Positions 33,000-44,833 of a stretch of 64,000 nt of DNA are shown one piece after another. The stretch comes from Ditylenchus dipsaci (taxonomy: Eukaryota; Nematoda; Chromadorea; Rhabditida; Anguinidae). Made by a program: the position numbers and the translations under genes. Within the stretch, counting starts at the first letter, position 1. Each line of letters begins with the position of its first letter. The notes below the pieces were generated by a model that ran no database searches, was not told the origin of the DNA, and saw only the letters and a program-made list of their open reading frames with translations. The stretch lies in assembly GCA_004194705.1 (NCBI GenBank), contig SADC01001227.1, forward strand, positions 930,001-994,000, in the 5' to 3' direction.

Positions 33000-34124
33000 T
33001 ACTTGAACATTTCAATCTATTGAGCCACCTAGAAATACAAACCTCGTTATTGCAAGCATGACAGCAAATAGTTAATGAAATACTTTTCACGTAAATATTT
33101 TTTATAAATAAATAACACTTGCAGATTTTCATTTTTGAATCTTACTAATACGTAACACCTGCAGAATGTATAATAGCAAAACAAAACTATTTTTTAGGCT
33201 CGCAGCAAAACTTTTGTGCAAATTTCAGCACTTCCTTTACTACTTTCTTGAAAAAAGCGGATTGAAAGTCACTAACATGAGGGATACATGACCATATCGT
33301 CCCTATCGAAGATATCTATAAGTCGAAAGATTACTAACCGAGCTTTTTGCTGATACCTAAGCCAGATATTTTGAAATTTTAATTGGCGGAGGACACTTCT
33401 TGGCACCACTTCGATGTAAAACCAGCCGCCTCCGCAACACCCCACCTCCCAGAGAAACTACTTCGATATACCCCCCCCTCCAATCTCCGGCCTTCTTTGA
33501 TATAAACCAGAACCCGGAAAACTATCGCGAGCTGGCCGTAGATTGAAAAAATTTCGACGCTACTGTCATATAGCCCCCCCCCCCCCCCCAAAAAAGCTAC
33601 TGTAATATACCCCCCCACCAATAATTTTTCAGGTACCCCTAAAACCATACTTTTTTTTTAGAAAAGTGGTGAAATCATTACGTGTTGTCCCTGAGCTTAA
33701 GGCCCAAAGCCTAAGGTCTAAGCCTAATTCCTACGCCTAAAAATTATTGGGGGGGGGGTTGGTATATTACAGGAGGGTTTTTGGAGGGGGGGGGGGTATA
33801 TTAAAGTAGCGCCAAAAATTCGTATTCACAGTTATTGCACCCTGTAAATGGAGTTGTATTATCAATTTGAATTTATCTGAAAAATTTTCGGTTTCGCACT
33901 CCCAAAAAATAAAATACCAATTACTATTTTGTTCTTATTATTGCTCTTTTTCCCAGAAATAAAAAAATTACACAAAAATAAAAAAAAATATATATTTTTC
34001 ACACTACATCTCAGGGGTTTAGTAAAAACCTTAGTTCCAAGAAAAAAAATTCATTTAATCTTTGCGAATTGCATTTTAAAACCTTGAAATACAAATTTTT
34101 CTGGTTAAATGATTTTGTCAACAT
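33000..34124. other. Between chemoreceptors A and B; C-run/G-run foldback at 33400-33810
   Basis: CTACTGTCATATAGCCCCCCCC and CTGTAATATACCCCCC face GGGGGTTGGTATATTACAGG and GGGGGTATATTAAAGTAGCG. This makes an imperfect palindrome of the ATATACCCCCC family also seen at 4381, 5207 and 22755. No gene is supported. Confidence 0.6.
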
Positions 34125-35154
34125 TTGTTTAAAAATTTGCTTACTAAAGTCATTACAAATAAAAATATGGATTATATTTATCCAGTTAATACAGCTATTT
34201 GTTTAATTCTAGGAATTGCTTTAAACAGTACTTTAATATATTTTATATTAAAAGCTGCAGAAAAAAATAAAAGAAAACACAGCAAAGTACTGCTGCTCAC
34301 CTGTAGCATAGATGTTATAGGCCTTCTTGTTGTTACTATAATAGAGCCAGTAATCACTTTGCTTCTTTGCTTTCAAAAAGTTTTTAACTGAATTTTCAGG
34401 TTTTTTTGACTGAAGAAGTGATAATCTAATAATTCAAATGGGCCCTTTTAGAAAATCGTCTCCTAGTATTGTTTGCTAGGTTTATCATTGTGGCTGTTTG
34501 TAACTTTGTTTTCTATTCACTCGCTTCTTGTTCAATTCTTCTACAAGTACTTGACGCTGTGCAGGTGAAACTTTTATTGACTTTATCATGCTGTACTCGG
34601 TATTTTCCAGTAGCGCCGTTTTTCAACTGGTGCTTATCGTATTCACTCTATTAACTCCCCACCCTCTGATAAGTCTCCACCCTACGGACCCCATATCTCA
34701 GACTAAAGCAAAAATTTTGCAAACCTGTTTTTTTGCACTGCGTTTTCTTTGTAACGCTCTTAAAACACGCTCTGTAACGCTCTTCTTTAAGAGCCTTTTC
34801 TTAGTTACTACGAGATTACCTAATTTCAGCTTTCAAACTGTGGTTGAGCACCCAAAATCTCTCAAATCGACCTAAAAATTTTCTGATTTTTGAGGGTTGA
34901 AAAATAACTCCCCATGGGGAGTTAATAAAGTGAATACGGTATTGTATAAAGAGACTTTGGTATGTATTTCCGTAAGAGTTTCCGAACTCATTATAACTCC
35001 TCTCAGGTCAAAACTGGCTGAGTTTACTTGTAAAACTCGCTGGGAAAATTCCAGTTGGGTCAAATTTAGATGGGTCAGCTTATGAAATTTGCTAGCTCGT
35101 GGTAAAATCACGCACTCTTCGAGTGGGATCGTGAGTAACTCGTCATCAAAAGCT

Positions 35155-35432
35155 CTACTCGGCACGCAACCAACTCGTCAACAAAAAATTCGCCAGCGCA
35201 AAAGACTCGCCAGCGTCAAATCTTGCCGACGCGAAAGACTCGCCAACAGCAAAACTCGCCAACGAAAAATTCGATTCAACAGCTCCTTATAGCCGATCCT
35301 TAATGGGTTTGCTAAAAAAAATTCCGGTAGCTGATGTTGCTGTTGCCAGCTTTTCGTTGGCGAGGTTTGCAGTTGGTGACTTCTGCTGTTGGCGAGTTCT
35401 TTCGTTGGCGAGTCGGTTGCGCCCTGTCTACT
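35155..35432. repeat. GACTCGCCAAC word-array element, second copy
   Basis: GCACGCAACCAACTCGTCAA at the left and GGCGAGTCGGTTGCGCCCTG at the right are inverted. The interior alternates AAGACTCGCCAGC/AAAACTCGCCAACG. Flanks TCTACTCG and TCTACTAG could be an 8-bp duplication with one mismatch. Confidence 0.72.
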
Positions 35433-35533
35433 AGTTTGTCTAAAACGAGTTAACTATATGAAAAGTAACTCGTAGTCTTTGACCCTACTGTGAAGTGGGG
35501 GATGGGTGGTTTGGAAAAAACCAACACTCGCAA

Positions 35534-35930
35534 GTAGTCTAGTACCCCCTTTTGTCCGGGTAGCTGGAGAAGGGTATTGATAAATATTGATACTTAAAAA
35601 ATTTTTACAACATTTTGAATTATAAACTTGAAAGCTTTACAGACATTCTTCATTCTCAGAAATATAACAATGATATTCTTTAGGCTTCGGCCTATTTTGA
35701 AAAAATGTTAAAATCCTCTATTTTTTGTAAATAATAAGATTCTCACAATAAGAAATCCGTCATATCATTCACGGTTTTAAAGTACAGGATTCAAATACTT
35801 GCAAGAGAAAAGAAGAATGTCTGAAAAGCTTTCAAGTTTATAATTCAAAATGTTGTAAAATTTTTTTAAGTATCAATATTTATCAATACCCTTCTCCAGC
35901 TACCCGGACAAAAAGGGGGTACTAGACTAC
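35534..35930. repeat. Foldback with TAGTCTAGTACCCCC ends
   Basis: AGTAGTCTAGTACCCCC / GGGGGTACTAGACTACT and GTAGCTGGAGAAGGGTATTG / CAATACCCTTCTCCAGCTAC pair, with a further pairing of ACTTGAAAGCTTT. Arms are about 190 bp. Sits in chemoreceptor B intron 2. Confidence 0.88.
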
Positions 35931-37382
35931 TCTCGCAACCAAAAGTCACATAAAACCTGACTTAAAACTCCATAATTCATACAATTAAGCAAGACTACAT
36001 ATTTCAATTTTCTTGGCATGGCATACTCAACAAGCGATTTAAACTCTTACTGCTATTTCTCTCACCATAGCTGGTCAAATCCGCGAGCCTAATATATTTC
36101 TACCTACTCTCACCTTTTTTCTTTCGATTTTCAACTATCAAATCTGAGTGACTGGTGAAAAGTGTTGATATTCATACATAGCACACATTCGTCAACACAT
36201 TATCCTCAAGAAAAATTAGTCATTGTTATCATTCCAACCGGTATTCCAACAGTCAGCAATCAAGCCTGAGGGTCAGCTCCCTGTTCAGTCGTCGCCTTCA
36301 CTCAACAGCGTTCCGTGGGATCACCTTCGCTCTTTCTTCTCAAGCAAGTCAGTGAATCAGCCGGTGGGTGCTCTCCTGGTTTAGTCGTTGCCTCAAGTAT
36401 ATTGATCTTCCGAAGAGTCCAGTCAGCACTCAAGTTACTATCACAATAAACTGCTCAAGTCAATAAAGACATTTTTAAACGAAAGTATGGCCACTGAATA
36501 GAAATCAAGTAAGCACCTAACACAATAATTGGCTGACAAAAAAGGTAGCTATTGACAGCATTTTTCGATCGCAAGAAGTTGTAGAAAAATTACTTCAAAA
36601 ATATATTGGCGCCTCTGGCTCCAAAGGTTAAAAAATAGTCCGAACCCATGTAATAATCCGACCACTCTATTAATCAGGCTCCTATGGGAGGAGGTTGAAA
36701 AAAGACCGGCCTGATTGATAAAAATTTTGCGGTGATCGTTTTATCTGTATTTAGTGATTTCCGTGTGACTGCAAATATTTTCGTGCTGATGCTTTGTGTT
36801 CCTACTTTTCTCTCAGTATTACCAGTTGTAATCAGCTTTTTATTATAAGTCCGAATGAGACTAAGCTAGCTGAACTCACTTTTTCAGTCAGTTCTGATGA
36901 CTTCACTTTGTCCCATTTCACAAAACGAGTTGGTCACACATAAATTACACGTTACACTATTGTATTACAGACATCACCTCTGCTGTTTTATTTTAATTTA
37001 TTTGTTATTGCGAGTTTTTTATTCACGTACACGGGCATTATTTGGTGCAGCTACAAAATATTAAACTTTTTGAAGCTTTCTTCAAACTCACTGAGTCAAA
37101 AGAGATACCGTGAGCTCAACGTTCAAATAAACAGAGCTTTGATAGCGCAGGTAAAGTTTTTTCAAGTGATTTTAACTAGTCAAAGTGTTCAGATGTTTGT
37201 TCCTTTCATACTTACTCTTGTTCCCGTAGTATTTTATATGATTGCCATTCAGCAAAAATTAAACATAAAAAATTATGGTTTTGTCGTGAATTTGTCGTTT
37301 AATTGGATACCGGTAAGTTGACTACTTTTAACATATTTTTTTTAAAAGAGATCTTTTTATGCTTGAGAAAATATTGGAAATA

Positions 37383-37484
37383 CAGTCAAACCTCGATAAT
37401 CCGCCACCCCATGGGACCGATCCGAGGGTGGCGGATTATCGAGGTGGCGGTTTAGCGGGGTGGCGGATTATCGAGGTTTGACTG
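37383..37484. mobile_element. 102-bp pogo/Tigger-like palindromic MITE
   Basis: TA-flanked (37381-37382, 37485-37486). Ends CAGTCAAACCTCGATAATCC / GGATTATCGAGGTTTGACTG are perfect inverted repeats; the centre repeats GGTGGCGGATTATCGAGG. Confidence 0.88.
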
Positions 37485-37689
37485 TATCATATTGTTTAAT
37501 ATTTTACAAATTCTCAAGAGTTGAAATTTTGGGAATCGCTAATGAAAATCTCTGGATCTAAGTCAAAAAAAATTAGGAAGGCGTTATTAGAGAGCGGTAA
37601 CAGAGAATCTACGGTAGATAAAAAAAATTTTAAAAAAGCCTAGAAAAATATCAGTTTTTTTCAATAGTTAAGAAAGACTGGACTCTATT

Positions 37690-37925
37690 CCACCATGGGA
37701 AGAAGGCGGTGTGGGTTGGCGTTGGTCCTCCCTGCTGTTTCTTTGGGACTTTTTAGGCTCAGGCGATTGTAGGTCAGCGTATGTTAGGAAGGACTCAAAC
37801 ATATTTTAGATTTATGTTTCGGTCTATCCTTACATACGCTGGCCTACCCTTGCCTTAATTTTAACCTGACAAAATCACAATGAAAAAAACGACATGGGTG
37901 ACCAAGGCTCCACCGTTCTCGCTAA
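37690..37925. repeat. Foldback of the CTTGGTCCCC family with AGCGTATGTTAGGA core
   Basis: Core GGTCAGCGTATGTTAGGAAG / TATCCTTACATACGCTGGCC; outer arms GTTGGTCCTCCCTGCTG / GACATGGGTGACCAAGGC. Sits in chemoreceptor B intron 5. Confidence 0.7.
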
Positions 37926-38649
37926 CAACCCCCCAAACCTGCACCCTTCCCCCATTGTGAAATAAGGCCGAAGACTGTTCGAAAAATTTTTTCTACAAAT
38001 TTGTGTGACAACTTTTATTATAATATAAAATTTGATTTAGTGATGAATCCGTTATGCACTATATTGATCGTTAAACAATATAGAACGAGGCTGTTTCAGT
38101 TCAGAAACATTGTTAGTACAAGCAATGTAACTAATTAGTTTCAACTTCAATCCATGCTTTTTTATTAAAAACTTCATGATAATAAATCAGGCTCTATATG
38201 TGTTTGTGCAGACACCAAAAAAACATGCCTCGGTCGATTATTAAGTTTTTGCAAAAAAACTTCTTGTTTAATAGTCTTAAAAACTTTGATTTTCAGCCAT
38301 TTTAGATTGCGTGCTTGAATTGCATAGTCTTTCAATTAAATTTAAGTCTTTCAATTTTCATTTTTTGGGGTGTCGTCAAATTGAGAGTCGACTGCAATTT
38401 GATTATTTAACCTACTAGCTCGCGTGGGCGCGCCTGCGGCGGGCCCCCGCTCGCGGCCACGCTGCTCGATGCACCGTATCTCAAAACTCTCTTTAACTCG
38501 AAAAAATCAAAATTTAACTCAGAAAATTAAAGCTTTTTAAAGCACACTACCTCTATCATATAATCAGCAAGACCTACTATATAATTAAATAGGTCTAAAT
38601 TACCCCAATTTCATTAGTAACTAACAAAATCGGTTCGCCAAGCGTACTT

Positions 38650-41600
38650 ACCTCACTTTCCTGGCGCACCCGCTTACTCACCACTCTCCCAGCATGACTT
38701 CTCACTCTCCTGGCACGCTTACCCATTTTTCTGACTCAGGAGCCCTTGACACCGGCGGATACCCTCGCCTCTGTCAAGGCAAAAATAAGATTACAAATAT
38801 CACAAATAAAATAACTGCAACAGTTATCAATTATGGGTAGCGATGTCTGGAGGTTAAGTAAGGGTACTCCCACTCACTCTCCGGATATTCTTAATTAATC
38901 TCTAGACATCGCTACCCACTCTTATGGTACTCCTACAAACTCTACAGGCACACCTATCCGCTCTCCAGGCACACTGACATACTCTTCAGGTACTCTCACT
39001 CACTCTCCAGACACCCCTACCCACTCTCCAGATACCCCCGCTCACTCTCCAGGTACCCCTGCCCACTCCCCTGGTACCCCTACCCACTTTCCAGGCACCC
39101 CTACCAACTCTCCAGTTACCCCTACACACACTCCTGGTATCCCTACTCACTTACCTGGTGCTGGTACTCACTCTCCAGGTACCCCTACCCACTCTCCAGA
39201 TACCCCCGCTCACTCTCCAGGTACCCCTGCCCACTCCCCTGGTACCCCTACCCACTCTCCAGGCACCCCTACCAACTCTCCAGTTACCCCTACACACACT
39301 CCTGGTATCCCTACTCACTTACCTGGTACTGGTACTCACTCTCCAGGTACCCCTGCCCACTCCCCTGGTACCCCTACCCACTCTCCAGGTACTCTTACTA
39401 ACTCTACAGGCACCCGTATCCACTCTCCAGCCACCCCTACTCACTCTCCAGGTACGCCCACTCACTCTCCAGGCACTCCTTCTCGGTCTCCAGGCACCCC
39501 TACCTACTCCCCTGGCAGTGATGTATAAATCTCCGGCTCTGGCTCTCGCTCTGGCTCTGCTCTGGATCGAGCAGGAGCCAGAGCTGGAGCAAATTTTCAA
39601 ACTCAAGAGCCCGGAGCAAGAGCCGGAGCGAATTTTTTGAAATTAAAATCTCGGAGCCAAATCCGGAGCAAATTTTTTCAAATAAAAATCTCGGAGTTAA
39701 ATCCCGAGCAAATTTTTTCATAAAAAGAGCTGAGAGCCATATTTAGAGAAAATTTAAATCATATATTTATATTTTGTATGCGTATAATGAATATACAGGG
39801 TGTCTCAAAATTACGTTAACATTTTCGAAATTAATATTTTTGTTCAAATTTCAGTTTTTCTTTTTCGTTTATTTGTTTGATACGCTTGTTTTATTGATTT
39901 TTTTCTCACTTGCGTCCCATTTGCTTAACGGTCTTAGAGTTTATCCATTAAATTTAATTTCTGGTGTTCCCTTTTTAATATTTCACGTGCCCGCTCGATG
40001 TCGGTTCATCAAATAAATTTCTATCAATTTTGCAGATATTGCTGCAGTCAAGGGAGGCAAACTACGCGCCGGTTTCGTCCTTCTTTGTCATCAAGGTCTT
40101 GGATTCTCGCGAATTCGGCAGCTATTCGGAGTGGCGAGGCAAACAATCAGCAACGTGGTTCGTCGATCGGAAGAAAGTGGTGCTACCAAAAATACATTAT
40201 AGTTATCCTTCTCTGTTGTCATGTTCGCTGTTAGTATTTGTGAAACTGCGTGTGAGAGATGTGCTCAGTAGTGAATAAATATTTCTGTCCCCGTCTTATA
40301 AGCGCTATTTTATGGACGTTTCCGGGGTTCGCCACCCAAAAACTCGGAAACGGGCCGCTACGGTGTTATGCTGCCCGATTTTTTCTTAAATGTTAACGTA
40401 ATTTTGACACACCCTGTATACGTGTAATTTACTGTTTCTGGCTTTTGTTCGGAGTCAGAGCCGGAGCGAATTTTTCAAAATTGATAGCTCAGAGCGAGAG
40501 CCGGAGCAAATTTTTTCAAATTGCGATTTCGGAGCCAAAGCCACAGCGAAAAATCGGAAAAATACAATACTTTGCGATGGTAATTTCGCTTGTTTTGATC
40601 ATAGTTGGACGCCTCTGAAAAACCACCGCCGCCGCCGCCACCGCCGGCGGCGCAAAAACCTTGATAAATTTCACCGCCGCCACCGCCGCCGCCGCCCCTG
40701 CTTTGCCACCACCGCCGCCGCCACCGCCGGCGGCACTTTTTATTTCGCCGCCGCCGCCGGCGCTGCCATCGCCGCCACCGCCGCCGCCAGCTAACGCTTC
40801 ACTGTCAAAAAATTTTTCTGTTTAATTTATGTTTGTCATAGAATAAAATTTTTGCAAGAGAACAGTAAAATTCTAAATTATGTCATTTTATCATGTTTTC
40901 GTAAGATGACCATTCAAAACAAGCATTGTTTTGGTACTTTGTAATTGGTGGTGCCGCCACCGCCGCCGCCACATCGCCGCCACCGCCGCTGCAGCCTAAT
41001 TACTCCGCCGCACCGCCACCGCCGCCGCCGACCTCATTTTCAGCCGCCGGCGCAGCCGCCGCCGGCATCTATTTTGCCGCCGCCGCCTGGCGGCGCCGGC
41101 GGTGGCGGCGGCGATCTAACTATGGTTTTGATTTATACACCCTAGGAGGGAACATCAATTTAGGTACTACTCCCCCTTTTTCATTGACTCTAAAAAACCT
41201 CCAGTGGGTAATCAAACTAACTTGTTTACAATTGCCTTATCTTAAATTAATCTAGGGCAATTGTTTGCAGAACCAATGGCTTGGAGGCTCAGCTATAAAC
41301 AATACTATTTTTTGAATAATATGGGACAACTGACTTTGATTACATCCCTCTATCGGCAAAAATAGCTATAAACCATATAGTCCTCCTCTAATCCTAAGAC
41401 CCTCGAGGGTATTGCACCACATGTTCATTGTATGGCAACTCAGTGGACTGGATCCAGTTTCAATCTTTCTGCATTACTGTACTTGTTGGCCCACCCCTTT
41501 CAGGAGGGTACATAAACCCAGCCCGCAGGGAATCGGGGCAGTTATTTTTGGATTGTATTGGAGATTTTGGCTGCAGTTGGTTTTTTGTGTGCTTTGGAAT

Positions 41601-42154
41601 AATAAAGGGTTAATTTACTTTAAAATACTTTGTTATTTCTGTGTCTTTTGAACCAAGACAAAGAGTTCCTTAAACTCTTTTGGTTTGGTTTATTTCCAGT
41701 GGCCCTTTAGTTCTACGGGCAACTATGCCCTTTTTTTGGCCTTCGGATTTACACCCAGGTGTCCCTTCCGTGGACACCACCCTTTAGTTCTTCGGGCTTA
41801 CACCCAGGAGTCCCTGTCGTGGACACCACCCTTTGGTCTTCGGGTTTTATTGCCCATAGTCCCCTCCGTGGACTGTTTTCCGCCTTTATTGGTTTCGCAA
41901 ACCCACCTCTCGGGCTTCTCTATAAACACTTTTTCAAAGGTATTTATAGGAAGGCCCTAAACCGTTTTATTTGTCCCCCGACACTCTCCAGGTACCCCTG
42001 CCCACTCCCCTGGTACCCTACCCACTCTCCAGGCACACTGACATACTTTTCAGGTACTCTCACTCACTTTCCAGGCACCCCTACACATTCTCCTGCAGAT
42101 CAATTCAGCAAACAAACACGAACAATTTTGGAAAAAGGTGATACAGTAAAATGA
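38650..42154 (+). CDS. Ser/Pro/Thr-rich heptad-repeat coding sequence, split by transposons
   Basis: A 21-bp minisatellite stays open in one frame from the TAA before 38906 to 39528 and reads as heptads of the type HSPGTPT (HSPDTPA, HFPGTPT, NSPVTPT, HTPGIPT). A higher-order unit of about 147 bp is duplicated (39001 and 39175). At 39516 a composite insertion begins. The same repeat resumes at 41976 and, after a frame change near 42020, ends THSPGTLTYFSGTLT, THSPADQFSKQTRTILEKGD, TVK-stop at 42154. Upstream units are recognisable from about 38655. Such repeats suggest a mucin-like extracellular or low-complexity protein. No first exon is found. It may instead be a non-coding satellite that happens to be open. 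Confidence 0.45.
39516..40560. mobile_element. CTCTGGCTC/GAGCCGGAG hAT-like element, host of a mariner insertion
   Basis: Begins CAGTGATGTATAAATCTCCGG (compare CAGTGATGTAAAA at 28788) followed by GGCTCTGGCTCTCGCTC arrays. On the far side of the mariner copy, 40445-40550 carries GAGCCGGAGCGAATTTTTC arrays. The right end and 8-bp duplication were not resolved. It interrupts the heptad minisatellite. Confidence 0.6.
39796..40416 (+). mobile_element. Internally deleted mariner-type element
   Basis: TA-flanked inverted ends CAGGGTGTCTCAAAATTACG and CGTAATTTTGACACACCCTG, extending to GTTAACATT. The plus strand at 40036-40190 reads AAVKGGKLRAGFVLLCHQGL, FSRIRQLFGVARQTISNVVR, RSEESGAT. This is the N-terminal helix-turn-helix of a Tc1/mariner transposase; the catalytic DDE/D part is missing. 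Confidence 0.85.
40600..41124. mobile_element. hAT MITE with CCG-triplet ends
   Basis: Exact 8-bp duplication GTTTTGAT (40592-40599, 41125-41132). Ends CATAGTTGGACG / GATCTAACTATG. CCG/CGG arrays occupy 40625-40790 and 40950-41115, with an AT-rich centre. The triplet repeats produce meaningless Pro/Ala-rich open frames. Confidence 0.9.
41150..41975 (+). other. Unexplained block with TTCGGGTTTAC...GTGGACACCACC repeats
   Basis: This block is less AT-rich than its surroundings and unlike other repeats here. 41690-41880 contains three roughly 50-bp units (CCCTTTAGTTCTTCGGGCTT, ACACCCAGGAGTCCC, GTGGACACCA). An AATAAAG at about 41600 is followed by a T-rich stretch, as in an LTR or gene 3' end. 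No reverse transcriptase or gag motif is seen. It may be a solo LTR or a captured host fragment within the composite insertion. Confidence 0.35.
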
Positions 42155-42606
42155 GATCACATTATGAATCTCGGTCTAACCGAGACACCTTGACTCATTC
42201 ATACTCTATTGATGAGACTCAACTATGAAAATACTAGAGTCTAAGCACTTCAATTATTTACCATTGTCGAAGCACTCAGACTGGATCATGACTCATACTT
42301 GAGTCAAGTAAAATGTAAAATGCATAAAAAAGCTTCATCCAAAAATTTAAGCCTAATCCAATTACCTGGATTCAAAAAAAAATGAAAAGAGACAACTGCT
42401 CAAGAGGATGAGGTATAAATTAATAAATTCACGAAAGACTGTAGCTTGAAATAGAAAAATAATTCGTACACAGACAAATCCCTATTCAAATTGGCATTAA
42501 CATTGAATATCCTGCAGATGAATTTTCTTGCAGATAAATTTACTACAGGTACCTCTTCAGGCTCTCCAGGACTTTTACCAACACTAAAGGTAGCCCTAAA
42601 GGTAGC

Positions 42607-42977
42607 CCGATTTTTTATATGGGCCCATTTGAATTATTAGAGCATTACTTTTTAAGTAAAAATAACCTTGAAATTCAGTTTAAAATTTTGCGAAAAAAAC
42701 AAACTGGAACTACAGGTTGACAAACAAGATGAGACTTAAAACATCTGTGCCACAGGTGAGCAGCAATATTTTGCTGTGAATGATTTTTTTCTTGGCGCGT
42801 ACTTTTAGTAGCAAACATGCTAAAATACTGTTCAAAAATTTCTAGAACAAAACAAATAGCTGTTTTTACTCGATAAATATTATCCTTGTCAATATCTGCA
42901 ATAACTTTAATACAGAATTTTTCTTCCAAAAGACATTTTATGTTATTTAACTTTTTGTTGTTAATTTTCAAAAACAA
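42607..42977 (-). pseudogene. Chemoreceptor relic D (exons 1-2 only)
   Basis: Minus-strand exon 1 (about 42975-42730) reads FCIKVIADI, NIYRVKTAICFVLEI and, after frame breaks, KNHSQQNIAAHLWHRCF; compare the NIYRVNTAIC and KRNHSKILLLTCS regions of the other copies. A piece of exon 2 follows (KSNALIIQMGPYKKS), where the copy is cut off at about 42607 next to AAGGTAGCCC repeats. Multiple indels; clearly dead. Confidence 0.75.
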
Positions 42978-43260
42978 GCATTGCTATTCCAAGAATTTTT
43001 TATGTGAATTCTTCAGAGTTAATTTAAATTATCGTGTTAGTGTTATAAGTGAGTATCCAGGGTGTTCAATACGAACTGCAGCATTTTCTTCAAACCCTCT
43101 TTTGACATTTTTTAAAGTTTAAACCAATATTTTATTGGATGTTGCTGAAATGTGCCGGCTTATGTCTGAAAACTGCTAAAACTAACAACGCTATCCTGTT
43201 CAGTGTATCATAAATATGGTAAATATGCAATAATCTGATATACCCGAAATCTATCATCAG

Positions 43261-44287
43261 CAGGGCCCCAAATTCTATGCAAATGCATATTTTTCTGCGG
43301 ATATGCAAGCAATAGTTATGCACAAAAAACGCACTTTTAGCGCTGTTTGAGTACTTTTTTCGTACTTTTATGCAGCATGTTTTGCATATTTTCCATTTTT
43401 AGTGCATATTTTGCATATTTTGCAATTTTGACGCATATTTTCTGCATATTGTAGAAAATCTCAGAAATTTTTGGGTTAAAAGATGTTGCAGCATGCCAAA
43501 TCTCATCTTTTGTGTATAAATAAGTCAATTTCTTAGTTTCCAAAACCAGGACACTTTATTGTCAAGCGTGTAAGAAAGCGATTTTTTTTACTAAATAACC
43601 TTTATTGAGGTAGCTAACGTTTCAGTACCGTGCAATTCATATTTTCAGTTAAAGTAGCAAAATAACAGTGCAAAGCACCGATTTGGTTGGTAAAAGATAT
43701 TAATTTCAAAAATCGCAAAATGCACATTGTTTATATTTGCGAGAAGATGCGAAGAAGTGGCAGGAGTACAGAACCCCTAAATGTCTCGAAATTGCTTTAC
43801 AAAATATTTTTTTTGCAACTTAGCTAGTAAATGGCGGTCAACACTATTCAAAAATCTTTTTCGACTGCAATCCTGTGGCATCTTCATGGGAGCAGAAAGT
43901 TTTTTTAAAGCTATGTTCAAATCCTAGGTCAAATGGGACGTCAAATAAATTAAATCCTGAAGTCAAATAAATTAAATCCTTGGGTTAAATCACCTTGCTT
44001 CAGCAAAGCCATATGTCAAATTTTGGTCAATTTTTTTTGCAAAAAATTTAGCATTATCCAAAAAGTATCTTTTAATCGTGTATAAGCTGCCAAACCGTTT
44101 AAAAGCATGTTTTAGAGCAATTTTACGACATATAGTGATTCTTCACAAATGTTATGCGGTACATTTTTAAGGTTTAGTCTAAAAATTATACTGCATATTT
44201 TACGTTTTTAGTGCATATTTAAGCAATTTTAGCGCATATTTTATGCGCATATTTCGCCTTTTTTAGTGCATAGAATTTGGGGCCCTG
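43261..44287. mobile_element. hAT element with GCATATTTT word arrays
   Basis: Exact 8-bp duplication ATCATCAG (43253-43260, 44288-44295). Perfect 21-bp inverted ends, starting CAGGGCCCCAAATTCTATGC and with the complement at the right. GCATATTTT/AAAATATGC repeats lie at 43285-43455 and 44190-44270. The interior has no transposase. Confidence 0.93.
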
Positions 44288-44833
44288 ATCATCAGCAAAC
44301 TCACAATTTACGAGATCGAAAATTACAGAAAGTCGCTCACAACGACTAAAGAAAGAACAAAAGTAAAGATTTTTAGCGCTACTATACTGAAGTAAAGTGT
44401 GAATAATAAATGTGTTATGCACTTTTTTCTGGGTCTGTGACATGTATTTGCACACTTTTTACAAAAGATTTTATTAAGAAAATTTCGTAGGAGGGAGTTG
44501 CTTAGTTGGGCCGAGATCCAAAAAAACGTTTTTTCAATGACAATTTTTAGGACGGTGGAGGACGGTCGATTGGTAAAAATGAACCGATATGTTCAACAAT
44601 AAAAATATCTTAACTTGTTAATTAAAGTAAAAAATATATAATATACCATTTATAACCGTTGAGTATCATCTACAATCTCTTGTATAACTTTGTACACGAG
44701 TGGTTACAATAGAATAGTACTGAAACTTCTTCACGGTAAAACATTCAATCAAACAGCCGTTACTTCAGATCTTTTCAAACCTACTTTTATTTGCTAAACG
44801 TTGTTCACAATGTATCAACAGTAGGGTAAAAAA

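Larger units (their letters stand above)
34125..38138 (+). pseudogene. Str-type chemoreceptor B, six exons with several one-base losses
   Basis: Exons are 34125-34349, 34400-34564, 36755-36928, 36971-37150, 37193-37312 and 38041-38138. Exon 1 is intact (MDYIYPVNTAICLILGIALN, STLIYFILKAAEKNKRKHSK, with an optional upstream Met 14 residues earlier, as in copy C). Exon 2 is 165 nt against 167 in A and C (losses at GAAGAAGTGAT and TGCTAGG). Exon 3 is 174 against 175 (TTATTATAAGTC). Exons 4 and 5 are intact (TGIIWCSYKILNFLK, KRYRELNVQINRALIAQ, FNWIP). Exon 6 lacks the G that starts its Val codon, then reads MNPLCTILIVKQYRTRLFQ. A 2.2-kb intron 2 holds foldbacks. Confidence 0.8.

Noticed and set aside
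39319..39606. Arg/Gly/Trp-rich minus-strand open frame
   Set aside because: Antisense shadow of the 21-bp minisatellite, which keeps several frames open.
40926..41255. Pro/Ala-rich open frames
   Set aside because: CCG triplet arrays of the 40600-41124 MITE; no start context, splice sites or conservation.
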